Assembly (NCBI GenBank): GCA_019420405.1
Contig: JAHZHF010000082.1
Span: 1 to 11,013, forward strand
DNA from: Clostridiales bacterium
GTDB taxonomy: Bacteria > Bacillota > Clostridia > Lachnospirales > Lachnospiraceae
Direction: 5' to 3'
Length of the DNA: 11,013 bases
Each line of letters opens with the position of its first letter. The first letter of the stretch is position 1. A model generated the notes under the pieces. It made no database searches. It saw only the letters and a program-made list of their open reading frames with translations, and was not told the DNA's origin. A program made the translations under genes and the position numbers. Of this stretch, positions 1 to 7,065 are shown piece after piece.

Positions 1-35
1 AATCGTCCCTGTTTTCGGATGAATTGAGAAAGGGC

Positions 36-55
36 GTTAGTGAACTTTATAGCTG
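36..55 (+). repeat. 20-base repeat, copy 1, upstream of typA promoter
   Basis: The sequence GTTAGTGAACTTTATAGCTG is present here on the + strand and again, exactly, on the - strand at 10969-10950. This copy lies 13 bases before the predicted typA -35 box. Function is unknown. It could be an operator, a promoter-upstream element, or part of a dispersed repeat that continues beyond the window edge. Confidence 0.7.
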
Positions 56-68
56 TACTTCTTTGGGC

Positions 69-96
69 TTGTCAAAACGGAGATTTATGATAAAAT
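69..96 (+). promoter_or_regulatory. Predicted sigmaA promoter of typA
   Basis: TTGTCA at 69-74, a 16-base spacer and TAAAAT at 91-96 fit a sigmaA promoter. A TG at 88-89 gives an extended -10 (TGATAAAAT). Transcription would begin near 103, leaving a leader of about 50 bases. The ribosome-binding site is weak: the best purine stretch is AGGAAAGAG at 132-140, with its GGAAAG core 14 bases from the ATG. Confidence 0.6.
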
Positions 97-152
97 AAGG
101 AAGTTGCAGTTACAAATCAAGATTTATTAATAGGAAAGAGTGCAGAATATTT

Positions 153-1982
153 ATGAAAACAAAACGCGAAGATGTAAGAAATATTGCGATTATTGCTCAT
201 GTTGACCACGGCAAGACGACCCTGGTCGACGAGCTGTTAAAACAAAGCGGTGTGTTCCGTGAGAACCAGGAGGTTGCCGAACGCGTCATGGACTCCAATG
301 ACATTGAGCGTGAGCGCGGGATCACCATCCTCTCCAAAAACACGGCTGTCCACTATAAAGGCGTGAAGATCAATATCATCGACACTCCGGGCCATGCCGA
401 TTTCGGAGGCGAAGTGGAGCGCGTCCTGAAAATGGTCAATGGCGTCATTCTCGTAGTGGACGCTTTTGAGGGTGCCATGCCCCAGACGAAATTCGTCCTC
501 AGAAAGGCTCTGGAATTAAGCCTTCCGGTCATTGTCTGCATCAACAAGATCGACCGTCCGGAGGCGAGACCCGAGGCCGTAATCGACGAAGTCCTTGAGC
601 TCTTTATTGACCTGGGCGCATCCGACGAACAGCTCGAGTGTCCTTTTGTCTACGCTTCCGCCAAGGCCGGCGTAGCCGTTCTTGATCTCTCGGACGACGA
701 AGTGGATATGAAGCCCCTCTTTGAGACGATCCTTGACTACATCCCGGCTCCCGAGGGAGATCCGGAAGCGCCTACCCAGGTGCTCATCAGTACGATCGAC
801 TACAATGAATACGTGGGACGTATCGGCATCGGCAAGGTGGACAACGGAACGATCTCTGTCAATCAGGACATGGTTCTTGTCAACCACCACGATCCGGACA
901 AGTGTGAAAAAGTCAAAATCAGCCGTCTTTATGAATTTGACGGCCTGAATAAGGTGGAGGTGAAGGATGCTTCAATCGGCTCTATCGTCGCCATCTCCGG
1001 AATTTCGGATATCTCCATCGGAGACACGCTCTGTTCTCCGGAGAACCCGGAAGCGATCCCGTTCCAGAAGATTTCCGAGCCCACCATTGCCATGCAGTTT
1101 GTCGTCAACGACAGCCCGTTCGCAGGACAGGAAGGAAAGTATGTCACCTCCCGTCATCTCCGTGACCGCCTTTTCCGTGAGCTCAACACTGACGTGAGCC
1201 TGCGCGTGGAAGAGATGGAGAGCACTGACAGCTTCAAAGTATCCGGACGCGGCGAGCTTCATCTCTCCGTCCTGATCGAGAACATGCGCCGGGAAGGATA
1301 TGAATTCGCGGTCAGCAAGGCAGAGGTTATCTACCATACGGATGAAAACGGGAAAAAGACAGAACCAATGGAAATCGCTTATATTGATGTTCCGGACGAA
1401 TTCACAGGAGTTGTTATCGAGAAACTCGGTCAGAGGAAAGGTGAACTGAGAAACATGTCCATGTCCGGCGGTGGTTATACCCGCCTTGAGTTCTCCATCC
1501 CTTCCCGCGGTCTCATCGGTTACCGTGGCGAATTTCTGACAGATACAAAGGGAAATGGTATCCTGAACACCAGCTTCGACGGCTATGCGCCCTACAAAGG
1601 GGACATCCAGTACAGAAAACAGGGTTCCCTGATCGCATTCGAAACGGGCGAATCCGTAACTTACGGATTGTACAGCGCCCAGGAGCGTGGTACACTCTTT
1701 ATAGGCCCCGGCGAGAAGGTATATGCCGGAATGGTGATCGGACAGAACGGAAAGACTGACGACATCGAGCTCAACGTCTGCAAGACGAAGCATCTGACCA
1801 ACACCCGCTCCTCCAGCGCGGACGAGGCCCTCCGTCTTACTCCGCCGAAGGTATTAAGTCTGGAGCAGGCGCTTGATTTTATCGATACGGACGAGCTGCT
1901 GGAGGTCACGCCGGAGTCCCTGCGTATCCGCAAGAAGATTCTGGATTCCAGGATGCGTAAGAGAAGCGCCATGAAACAGTAA
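153..1982 (+). CDS. typA: TypA/BipA translational GTPase
   Basis: TypA is a ribosome-binding GTPase of the EF-G/LepA group, needed for 50S assembly and growth under cold or other stress. All GTPase motifs are visible: G1 AHVDHGKTTL (residues 15-24), the RGITI switch I motif, G3 DTPGH (77-81), G4 NKID (131-134) and G5 SAKAG (169-173). These are followed by a beta-barrel domain II, EF-G-like domains III and V (the SGRGELHLSVLIENMRREG and RGLIGYRGEFLTDTKG stretches), and the TypA-specific C-terminal domain ending in a basic helix. At 609 residues it has the normal family length. The start follows a weak Shine-Dalgarno, but MKTKREDVRNIAIIAHVDHG is the expected N-terminus. The PsiE-family gene begins 29 bases after the stop with no terminator between them, so the two are probably cotranscribed. 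Confidence 0.97.
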   Translation: MKTKREDVRNIAIIAHVDHGKTTLVDELLKQSGVFRENQEVAERVMDSNDIERERGITILSKNTAVHYKGVKINIIDTPGHADFGGEVERVLKMVNGVILVVDAFEGAMPQTKFVLRKALELSLPVIVCINKIDRPEARPEAVIDEVLELFIDLGASDEQLECPFVYASAKAGVAVLDLSDDEVDMKPLFETILDYIPAPEGDPEAPTQVLISTIDYNEYVGRIGIGKVDNGTISVNQDMVLVNHHDPDKCEKVKISRLYEFDGLNKVEVKDASIGSIVAISGISDISIGDTLCSPENPEAIPFQKISEPTIAMQFVVNDSPFAGQEGKYVTSRHLRDRLFRELNTDVSLRVEEMESTDSFKVSGRGELHLSVLIENMRREGYEFAVSKAEVIYHTDENGKKTEPMEIAYIDVPDEFTGVVIEKLGQRKGELRNMSMSGGGYTRLEFSIPSRGLIGYRGEFLTDTKGNGILNTSFDGYAPYKGDIQYRKQGSLIAFETGESVTYGLYSAQERGTLFIGPGEKVYAGMVIGQNGKTDDIELNVCKTKHLTNTRSSSADEALRLTPPKVLSLEQALDFIDTDELLEVTPESLRIRKKILDSRMRKRSAMKQ

Positions 1983-2011
1983 ATACAGAAGAAAACGCGA
2001 GGAGGAAACAC

Positions 2012-2626
2012 ATGGAAAAATACATCCACCTGTTCCTGAAAAAACTGACGCAGATAATGGAATTTGTTATCGCTACACTTTTAGCCTGCGGCATTATCAT
2101 TATGATTGTACAGCTCATTGGTACGGTTCAGCATCTGCCGGATCTGAACACCTACCCGAACTATGACGATCTGCTGAACTCATGCTTTAACCTCATCATC
2201 GGGGTGGAGCTGGTACGTATGCTTTATATGCACACGCCGCTCTCAGTCATTGAGGTGCTGCTTTTCGCCATTGCGCGTCAGATCATCATTGATCATTCCT
2301 CCCCGGTGAACAGCCTCCTCGGAGTGATCGCAATTGCCATCCTGTTCGCCACGCGGAAGTTTCTCTTTTCCCCGTTCGATGAGACGGACAAGACGACCTT
2401 CCGCGCCAGCCAGAGAGTCGTGAGGATCAACCACCTCTTCCATCTGAACATTCCGTTTGAAAAACCGGAAGATACGCTCCTGGATGTACTTATGCGCAGG
2501 CTTGAAGAGGAAGGCAGCGAGGCCGGAACCGGAACCTGTGTTTACTTCTCGGATCTGGGCTTAAGGGTCGCCAAGATCACTGACGGAAAAATTACCCGGA
2601 TCGAAGTGATCCGCTCTATACATTGA
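2012..2626 (+). CDS. PsiE-family membrane protein with CorC/HlyC-like C-terminal domain
   Basis: A 204-residue protein with four predicted membrane helices (about residues 17-39, 54-73, 78-94 and 99-119), matching the phosphate-starvation-inducible PsiE family, whose biochemical function is unknown. After the helices comes a soluble stretch of about 85 residues. From about 134 to 202 this reads like the CorC/HlyC transporter-associated domain: a V-x-x-I-N-x-L-F start, an L-x-I-P-F loop, a TLLDVLMRRLEEEG helix, then strands ending in K-I-T-R-I-E-V-I. This resemblance is judged by eye. The start follows a strong GAGGAGG (1999-2005), 6 bases from the ATG. The gene lies directly downstream of typA and ends 88 bases before hpf. 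The name does not show phosphate regulation here; I see no clear Pho box. The helix pattern supports a membrane protein firmly; the domain assignment is less certain. Confidence 0.8.
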   Translation: MEKYIHLFLKKLTQIMEFVIATLLACGIIIMIVQLIGTVQHLPDLNTYPNYDDLLNSCFNLIIGVELVRMLYMHTPLSVIEVLLFAIARQIIIDHSSPVNSLLGVIAIAILFATRKFLFSPFDETDKTTFRASQRVVRINHLFHLNIPFEKPEDTLLDVLMRRLEEEGSEAGTGTCVYFSDLGLRVAKITDGKITRIEVIRSIH

Positions 2627-2636
2627 CTGTGTTCCA

Positions 2637-2645
2637 TGTTATAAT
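2637..2645 (+). promoter_or_regulatory. Extended -10 promoter of hpf
   Basis: TGTTATAAT at 2637-2645 is a perfect extended -10 element (TGNTATAAT). No good -35 sits 16-18 bases upstream, which extended -10 promoters tolerate; a TTGACT at 2623-2628 is only 11 bases away and so too close. Transcription should begin near 2652, so hpf can be expressed apart from typA. Confidence 0.6.
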
Positions 2646-2652
2646 ATTTACA

Positions 2653-2687
2653 TAATATAAACACATATTTTACACATGTTTATGTTA
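2653..2687 (+). promoter_or_regulatory. Stem-loop at the 5' end of the hpf leader
   Basis: TAATATAAACA (2653-2663) pairs with TGTTTATGTTA (2677-2687) over 11 positions with a single G-U wobble and a 13-base loop. It begins at the predicted transcription start and ends about 10 bases before the ribosome-binding site. It may stabilise the mRNA end or serve as a protein-binding dyad. Inside it, ACACATATTT (2661-2670) and ACACATGTTT (2672-2681) form a near-direct repeat 11 bases apart. Confidence 0.45.
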
Positions 2688-2714
2688 AATATGGACAAAA
2701 AGGAGTTGAACAAC

Positions 2715-3272
2715 ATGAATTTTATCATCAGCGGAAAGAACACCGAAGTAACAGCCGGCCTCAGAGAGGCAATCGAACAGAAGTTAGGAAAACTTGAGAG
2801 GTATTTCACTCCTGAAACAGAAATCGTCGTAACCCTCAGCGTGGAAAAAGGCCGTCAGAAAATCGAGGTAACAATCCCGGTTAAAGGAAACCTGATCCGC
2901 TCTGAGCAGACAAGCAGTGACATGTACGTGTCCATCGACCTGGTAGAAGAGGTCATTGAGCGCCAGCTCAGAAAATATAAAAACAAGCTGGTTGCGAGAA
3001 ATCAGGGACATCCTACGGGAGCGGCTCCCACGGGAAGCATTAAAAAAGAATTTATTGAGTCAGAGGAGGAATCTCCGGAAGATGACGAGATCCGTATCGT
3101 CCGTACAAAACGCTTCGGAATCAAGCCCATGTATCCGGAAGATGCCTGCATCCAGATGGAGCTTTTAGGACACAGCTTTTTCGTCTTCTCCAATGCAGAG
3201 ACCGACGAAGTCAACGTTGTATATAAGAGAAAGGACGGTTCTTTCGGATTGATCGAACCGGAATTCTCATAA
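2715..3272 (+). CDS. hpf: Long-form ribosome hibernation promoting factor HPF
   Basis: HPF binds the 30S decoding region and, in its long form, pairs ribosomes into inactive 100S dimers during starvation or stationary phase. The protein (185 residues) has an N-terminal S30AE/RaiA-like domain (about 1-95, beginning MNFIISGKNTEVTAGLREAI), an acidic linker (about 96-124) and the C-terminal dimerisation domain (about 125-184, with TKRFGIKPMYPEDACIQMEL and the SFFVF.N..T.E.NVVYKRKDG pattern). The C-terminal domain marks the long form usual in Firmicutes. I chose the ATG at 2715 because AAAAAGGAG lies 9 bases upstream and the family N-terminus begins there. An in-frame ATG at 2676 would add 13 residues but sits inside the leader hairpin and lacks a ribosome-binding site. 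The gene has its own promoter and ends at a strong terminator. Confidence 0.95.
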   Translation: MNFIISGKNTEVTAGLREAIEQKLGKLERYFTPETEIVVTLSVEKGRQKIEVTIPVKGNLIRSEQTSSDMYVSIDLVEEVIERQLRKYKNKLVARNQGHPTGAAPTGSIKKEFIESEEESPEDDEIRIVRTKRFGIKPMYPEDACIQMELLGHSFFVFSNAETDEVNVVYKRKDGSFGLIEPEFS

Positions 3273-3295
3273 AACACAAACTGAAAAATCGTAAT

Positions 3296-3317
3296 AGTTC
3301 AGCCCTATGGCCGAACT
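3296..3317 (+). other. Hairpin in the hpf 3' untranslated region
   Basis: AGTTC-A-GCC (3296-3304) pairs with GGC-C-GAACT (3309-3317) around a four-base loop, with one A-C mismatch. No T run follows, so it is not itself an intrinsic terminator. It precedes the true terminator by 24 bases and may help protect the mRNA 3' end. Confidence 0.4.
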
Positions 3318-3341
3318 GCTGCGAAAAATCCTCTTAGAGTC

Positions 3342-3384
3342 CGAAGGGGACGGCAGATGAAAATTCTGCCGCCCCCTTCGTTTT
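3342..3384 (+). terminator. Intrinsic terminator of hpf
   Basis: CGAAGGGG (3342-3349) and CGGCAGA (3351-3357) pair with TCTGCCG (3365-3371) and CCCCTTCG (3373-3380). This is 15 base pairs with one A-C mismatch and a seven-base loop, followed by TTTT (3381-3384). The T run overlaps the stop codon of the convergent yigZ gene. In the opposite direction no T run follows, so it mainly terminates the hpf transcript. Confidence 0.88.
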
Positions 3385-4006
3385 ATGCGTCAAACCAGCA
3401 CTCTTCCATCTTCTCCACACCAGCCTGACCGTTGGTTCCTTCCATAATATCTTTGCGCAGGGCATTCTCATCACTCTCCGGCACAAGAACCATAATCTCC
3501 ACCCGGTCCGTATATGCCGTATCCAATACCTTCACTCCCCGCTGTGCCAGGAGATACTGGATCTTTCCAAGCCCTGTATAATCTGTAGTGATTTTCAGTT
3601 TAAATCCGTAAATTCTGGTAATGATCTCAGTGTGAGCCAGTGCTTTAGCAGCCGCCGCTCCATAAGCCCTGACCAGGCCCCCCGTTCCCAGCAGTGTGCC
3701 GCCGAAATACCGGGTGACAACAATAAACACATCCGTCAGCTCCCTGCCCCGGAGCACCTCCAGAATCGGTTTTCCCGCAGTTCCAGCCGGTTCCCCGTCG
3801 TCGCTCATCCGCTCGGACGCAGGATTTCTTCCAATCACATACGCCCAGCAGTGATGCCTTGCATCCCAGTACTTTTTCCTGATCTCTTCAAGGTGTGCAA
3901 ACGCCTCCTCTTCCGTCAATACCGGGAAGACATCCGCAATAAACCTGGATTTCTTCTCAGTGATTTCTCCCGTCCCTGCATCTTTCACAGTATGATAACA
4001 TTCCAT
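3383..4006 (-). CDS. yigZ: YigZ/IMPACT family protein (UPF0029)
   Basis: A 207-residue member of the YigZ/YvyE family, related to the eukaryotic translation regulator IMPACT. The bacterial role is not settled; a link to translation or to peptide handling has been suggested. The N-terminal UPF0029 domain (about 1-125) carries the family signatures HHCWAYVIG, DDGEPAGTAGKP (69-80) and VVTRYFGGTLLGTGGLVRAYG (96-116). The C-terminal ferredoxin-like DUF1949 domain covers about 133-195. The start at 4006 (ATG, reading MECYHTV) lies 5 bases after AGGAGG (4017-4012). An in-frame GTG at 4021 would lie upstream of that Shine-Dalgarno and is rejected. The gene is transcribed alone, divergent from the penicillin-binding protein gene and convergent with hpf. 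Its own terminator is not obvious. Confidence 0.93.
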   Translation of the reverse strand: MECYHTVKDAGTGEITEKKSRFIADVFPVLTEEEAFAHLEEIRKKYWDARHHCWAYVIGRNPASERMSDDGEPAGTAGKPILEVLRGRELTDVFIVVTRYFGGTLLGTGGLVRAYGAAAAKALAHTEIITRIYGFKLKITTDYTGLGKIQYLLAQRGVKVLDTAYTDRVEIMVLVPESDENALRKDIMEGTNGQAGVEKMEECWFDA

Positions 4007-4049
4007 AAAAACCTCCTGCACGCGGATTCATTCACTCCGACTGTACTTA

Positions 4050-4078
4050 ACTATATCAGACCGTACCGCATTCGACAA
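4050..4078 (-). promoter_or_regulatory. Predicted sigmaA promoter of yigZ
   Basis: Read on the - strand: TTGTCG (4078-4073), a 17-base spacer, and TATAGT (4055-4050). A TG one base before the -10 makes it extended (TGATATAGT). Transcription would begin near 4043, about 37 bases before the ATG. Confidence 0.6.
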
Positions 4079-4179
4079 TAAAAACCGTCGTAAAAAGGCT
4101 TTTTTGATCCGGCACTGTTTAAATAAATCGAAAGAAAATATGAAGATTTTATTTTTTCCTTTATTTGAATGACTATATT

Positions 4180-4188
4180 TGCTATAAT
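4180..4188 (+). promoter_or_regulatory. Extended -10 promoter of the penicillin-binding protein gene
   Basis: TGCTATAAT at 4180-4188 is a perfect extended -10. No convincing -35 is present at the normal distance (TTTATT at 4160-4165 is weak). The upstream 60 bases are very A/T-rich with A and T runs, as expected of an UP-like or curved region. The predicted start near 4195 leaves a short leader of about 23 bases holding AAAGGAGGA (4201-4209). Confidence 0.6.
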
Positions 4189-4217
4189 CATAAGAGTTGA
4201 AAAGGAGGATGTGATTC

Positions 4218-6932
4218 GTGAATTACGGAAAAAATAATCTATCCAGAAGAAAGAAGTCGATTTCTTCTAAAAAACAAAAGAAGAAAAAACGGGTGGGTGT
4301 CCGCTTCTTTAAAGCTGTCATTATCTGCCTGATCCTTCTGGCTATAATCTGCGTCGTCGGAGGAGTCGTTTTCGCAAAGAAGATCATTGACAACACTCCC
4401 GCTGTATCGGCGGAGGATATTCTCCCACAGGGATTTACGACGTCGATCACTGACCAGGCCGGAACGGTAATCGAGACACTCAAAGACTCTGATTCCAACC
4501 GGGTATATAAAACTTACGAAGAAATTACCGCAAATTCGGAGTATCTTCCTCATGCTTTCGTAGCGATTGAGGACGAACGTTTCTATGAGCACAACGGAAT
4601 TGACCTGCAGGGTATCATACGAGCAGGAGTTGTGGGGATCACAAATGGGTTTGACTTTACAGAGGGTGCCAGCACGCTTACCCAGCAGCTCATCAAGAAC
4701 AACGTCTTCCCCGACTTTGTCAATGAGGAAACGTTCTTTGACCGGGTGGAACGAAAGCTCCAGGAACAGTATCTCGCACTCGCATTTGAAAAAGAGATGA
4801 GCAAAGAAGATATCCTGGAAGCATATATGAATACGATCAACTTGGGACAGGGTTGTCTTGGCGTACAGACAGCGTCCACGAGATATTTCAATAAAGACGT
4901 GGCTGATTTAACTCTGTCGGAATGCGCGGTTATCGCTGCCATCACTCAGAACCCGACAGAATACGATCCGGTAACCTATCCGGAGAATAACGCCAAACGC
5001 CGCGAAGCCGTTCTCAGCAATATGCTGGAACAGGGTTATATCACCCAGGAAGAGTATGACGAAGCGCTGGCGGACGATGTCTACAGCCGGATTCTCCAGA
5101 CATCTGCAGTCACCGAGGACAATACGCCGTACTCCTACTTTACGGATGCAGTGATTGAGCAGGTGATTCAGGATCTTATGGATGAGAAGGGCTATTCTGA
5201 AGCACAGGCATACAATATGCTCTACGGCGGCGGACTCACAATCCGGTCGACTCAGGATCTCACGATCCAGTCTGTCTGTGACGAGGAGGCTTCTGACGAG
5301 TCCAATTATCCGATCACAGAGTACGGAGTCGAGTATGCGCTGACCATTCACCGTGCCGACGGATCTGCTGAGAATTACAGTAAGGAAAACCTTGCTTCTT
5401 ATCTGGAAAGCTCACGGAATGATTCCAACCCGCTCGTTTTCAGCAGTGAAGAGGAAGCCAGAGCTGCCGTAGAGGAATATAAGAGCACTCTGGGCATCAA
5501 CACAGATGCAGGAGACATTATCGATGAAAACTTAACCATCACTCTGCAGCCTCAGGTCTCTGTCGTTATTATGGATCAGTATACCGGCCAGGTGAAAGCC
5601 ATCGTCGGAGGCCGTGGACAGAAGACGACCAGTCTCTCTCTGAACCGCGCAACCAGTACGACAAGGCAGCCCGGATCATGCTTTAAGGTACTTTCAACAT
5701 ATGCTCCGGCATTGAATGAAAACAAAATGACGCTTGCATCAACAATCAAGGACGAACCTTACAAATACGCAAGCGGACAGCAGGTAAACAACTGGGATCA
5801 CAAATATATCGGCAACACCAGAATGCGCTATGCGATCGAGCACTCCATGAACGTGTGCGCGGTGAGGACACTCACCGAAGTAGTCGGACTTGAGACAGGC
5901 TATGAGTATCTTGAGAACTTTGGATTCACTACACTTGTCAACGACGATCCGGATTATCCGGGAATGTCAGACATCGCTCAGTCTACCGCTCTCGGCGGTA
6001 TCACCCGCGGTGTTTACAACCTTGAAATGACCGCAGCCTATGCGGCGATTGCAAACGGCGGCACCTATACTGAGCCGATCCTTTACACGGAGATCCTGGA
6101 CCATGACGGAAATGTCCTGATCGACAATTCCTCGCCGTCCACACATGAAGTAGTCAAAGACTCCACTGCTTATCTTCTGACAAGCGCAATGGAGGACGTA
6201 ATCAATAAAGGAACCGGTACTCCCGCCAGACTCAGCGGTATGACGGCAGCCGGAAAAACCGGTACGACCGAGAACAGTACGGACCTGTGGCTCTCTGCCT
6301 TTACACCGTACTACACCGGCTCCGTATGGACAGGATATGACGAAAACAAGCATATGGAGAACATCTACGACCAGTCCTGGCATATGAGAATCTGGAAGAA
6401 TATCATGGACCGTATCCATGAAGGGCTTCCGGACAAGGACTTTGAGACTCCGTCATCTGTAGTGCAGAAAACAATCTGTACTCAGACAGGCAAACTTGCC
6501 GTAAGCGGCTGTCCAACCCTCACCGAGTATTTTGCCTCGGACAATGTTCCGACAGAAAGCTGTGCAGGACACAAGCCGGCAACTACAGATAAAGACGACA
6601 AGGATGACGACGATAAGGATACTGACAGCAATACTTCCGACACCGAAAACAGCGGAAATACCGGGGACAGCAATACCGGAGACAACTCCGGCGGCAATAC
6701 CGGGAACTCCGGCGGTGACACCGGAAGCGGATCTGATGGCGGAAACGGCGGTAACACCGGCGGCGGCTCCGGTGGTGACACTGGCGGCGGCTCCGGCGGC
6801 GATACTGGCGGCGGTTCCGGTGGTGATACCGGCGGCGGCTCCGGCGGTGACACCGGCGGTGGTTCCGGTGGTGATACTGGCGGCGGCTCCGGCGGCGATA
6901 CCGGCGGTGGTTCCGGCAGTACCACAGGCTGA
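4218..6932 (+). CDS. Class A penicillin-binding protein (PBP1A type) with Gly-rich repeat tail
   Basis: A bifunctional peptidoglycan synthase of 904 residues: the glycosyltransferase polymerises lipid II and the transpeptidase crosslinks the strands at the outer membrane face. A Lys/Arg-rich cytoplasmic tail (1-30) precedes one membrane helix (about 31-55). The GT51 domain shows EDERFYEHNG (118-127; E118 is the likely catalytic base), STLTQQLIKN (152-161), a KLQEQYLALAFEK motif and LNLGQG-like INLGQGCLGVQTAS. The transpeptidase domain shows SCFK (487-490, nucleophile S487), SMN (543-545) and KTGTT (680-684). A Cys-bearing segment follows (C754, C765, C782), then an acidic linker (about 792-803) and seven octapeptide repeats (844-899). 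The start is GTG, 9 bases after GGAGG; the nearer ATG at 4209 hits a stop at once. It has its own promoter and a terminator downstream, so it is probably monocistronic. The tail is probably surface-exposed and disordered, reaching into or through the wall. Confidence 0.95.
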   Translation: MNYGKNNLSRRKKSISSKKQKKKKRVGVRFFKAVIICLILLAIICVVGGVVFAKKIIDNTPAVSAEDILPQGFTTSITDQAGTVIETLKDSDSNRVYKTYEEITANSEYLPHAFVAIEDERFYEHNGIDLQGIIRAGVVGITNGFDFTEGASTLTQQLIKNNVFPDFVNEETFFDRVERKLQEQYLALAFEKEMSKEDILEAYMNTINLGQGCLGVQTASTRYFNKDVADLTLSECAVIAAITQNPTEYDPVTYPENNAKRREAVLSNMLEQGYITQEEYDEALADDVYSRILQTSAVTEDNTPYSYFTDAVIEQVIQDLMDEKGYSEAQAYNMLYGGGLTIRSTQDLTIQSVCDEEASDESNYPITEYGVEYALTIHRADGSAENYSKENLASYLESSRNDSNPLVFSSEEEARAAVEEYKSTLGINTDAGDIIDENLTITLQPQVSVVIMDQYTGQVKAIVGGRGQKTTSLSLNRATSTTRQPGSCFKVLSTYAPALNENKMTLASTIKDEPYKYASGQQVNNWDHKYIGNTRMRYAIEHSMNVCAVRTLTEVVGLETGYEYLENFGFTTLVNDDPDYPGMSDIAQSTALGGITRGVYNLEMTAAYAAIANGGTYTEPILYTEILDHDGNVLIDNSSPSTHEVVKDSTAYLLTSAMEDVINKGTGTPARLSGMTAAGKTGTTENSTDLWLSAFTPYYTGSVWTGYDENKHMENIYDQSWHMRIWKNIMDRIHEGLPDKDFETPSSVVQKTICTQTGKLAVSGCPTLTEYFASDNVPTESCAGHKPATTDKDDKDDDDKDTDSNTSDTENSGNTGDSNTGDNSGGNTGNSGGDTGSGSDGGNGGNTGGGSGGDTGGGSGGDTGGGSGGDTGGGSGGDTGGGSGGDTGGGSGGDTGGGSGSTTG
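6747..6914 (+). repeat. Seven 24-base coding repeats (GGDTGGGS octapeptide)
   Basis: Seven consecutive 24-base units encode one GGNTGGGS and six GGDTGGGS octapeptides at the C-terminus of the penicillin-binding protein. After the first unit all amino acids are identical, while the DNA differs only at third codon positions. Even units begin GGTGGT and odd units GGCGGY; from unit 2 on, units alternate GGCTCC and GGTTCC endings. This points to a 48-base two-unit period. The reverse strand is open in one frame and would read as Pro-rich repeats, which is a shadow. Confidence 0.95.
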
Positions 6933-6984
6933 TCCGTCCATACACAGCAGGCAGGGAACTCAGTTTTCCTATAAGACATGAAAC

Positions 6985-7028
6985 AAAAAAAGAACCGATC
7001 ATTGTATCACATGAATCGGTTCTTTTTT
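6985..7028. terminator. Bidirectional intrinsic terminator between the penicillin-binding protein gene and glcK
   Basis: GAACCGAT (6992-6999) pairs with ATCGGTTC (7015-7022). The stem can continue inward through CAT/ATG with one bulged A, leaving an eight-base loop. TTTTTT (7023-7028) follows on the + strand and an A run (6985-6991) precedes it, giving a T run on the - strand. It can therefore end both convergent transcripts. Confidence 0.9.
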
Positions 7029-7065
7029 ATTTTCTTTCTTATTCTCTGTTTCTCTGCCAGATTCT

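Noticed and set aside
972..1793. Long open frame (273 codons) antisense to typA
   Set aside because: It overlaps a clear, motif-complete typA gene, has no ribosome-binding site and resembles no known family. It is a frame shadow.
2623..2645. TTGACT and TATAAT as a standard promoter pair before hpf
   Set aside because: The spacing is only 11 bases, too short for sigmaA. The extended -10 alone is the better explanation.
2676..2714. Upstream in-frame start that would lengthen HPF by 13 residues
   Set aside because: No ribosome-binding site; it sits within the predicted leader hairpin. The ATG at 2715 has AAAAAGGAG at good spacing and matches the family N-terminus.
6482..6979. Minus-strand open frame encoding a Pro-rich repeat (SPPEPPPV pattern)
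   Set aside because: It is the reverse complement of the Gly-rich repeats of the penicillin-binding protein. The repeat explains both the open frame and its composition, and no start signal is present.
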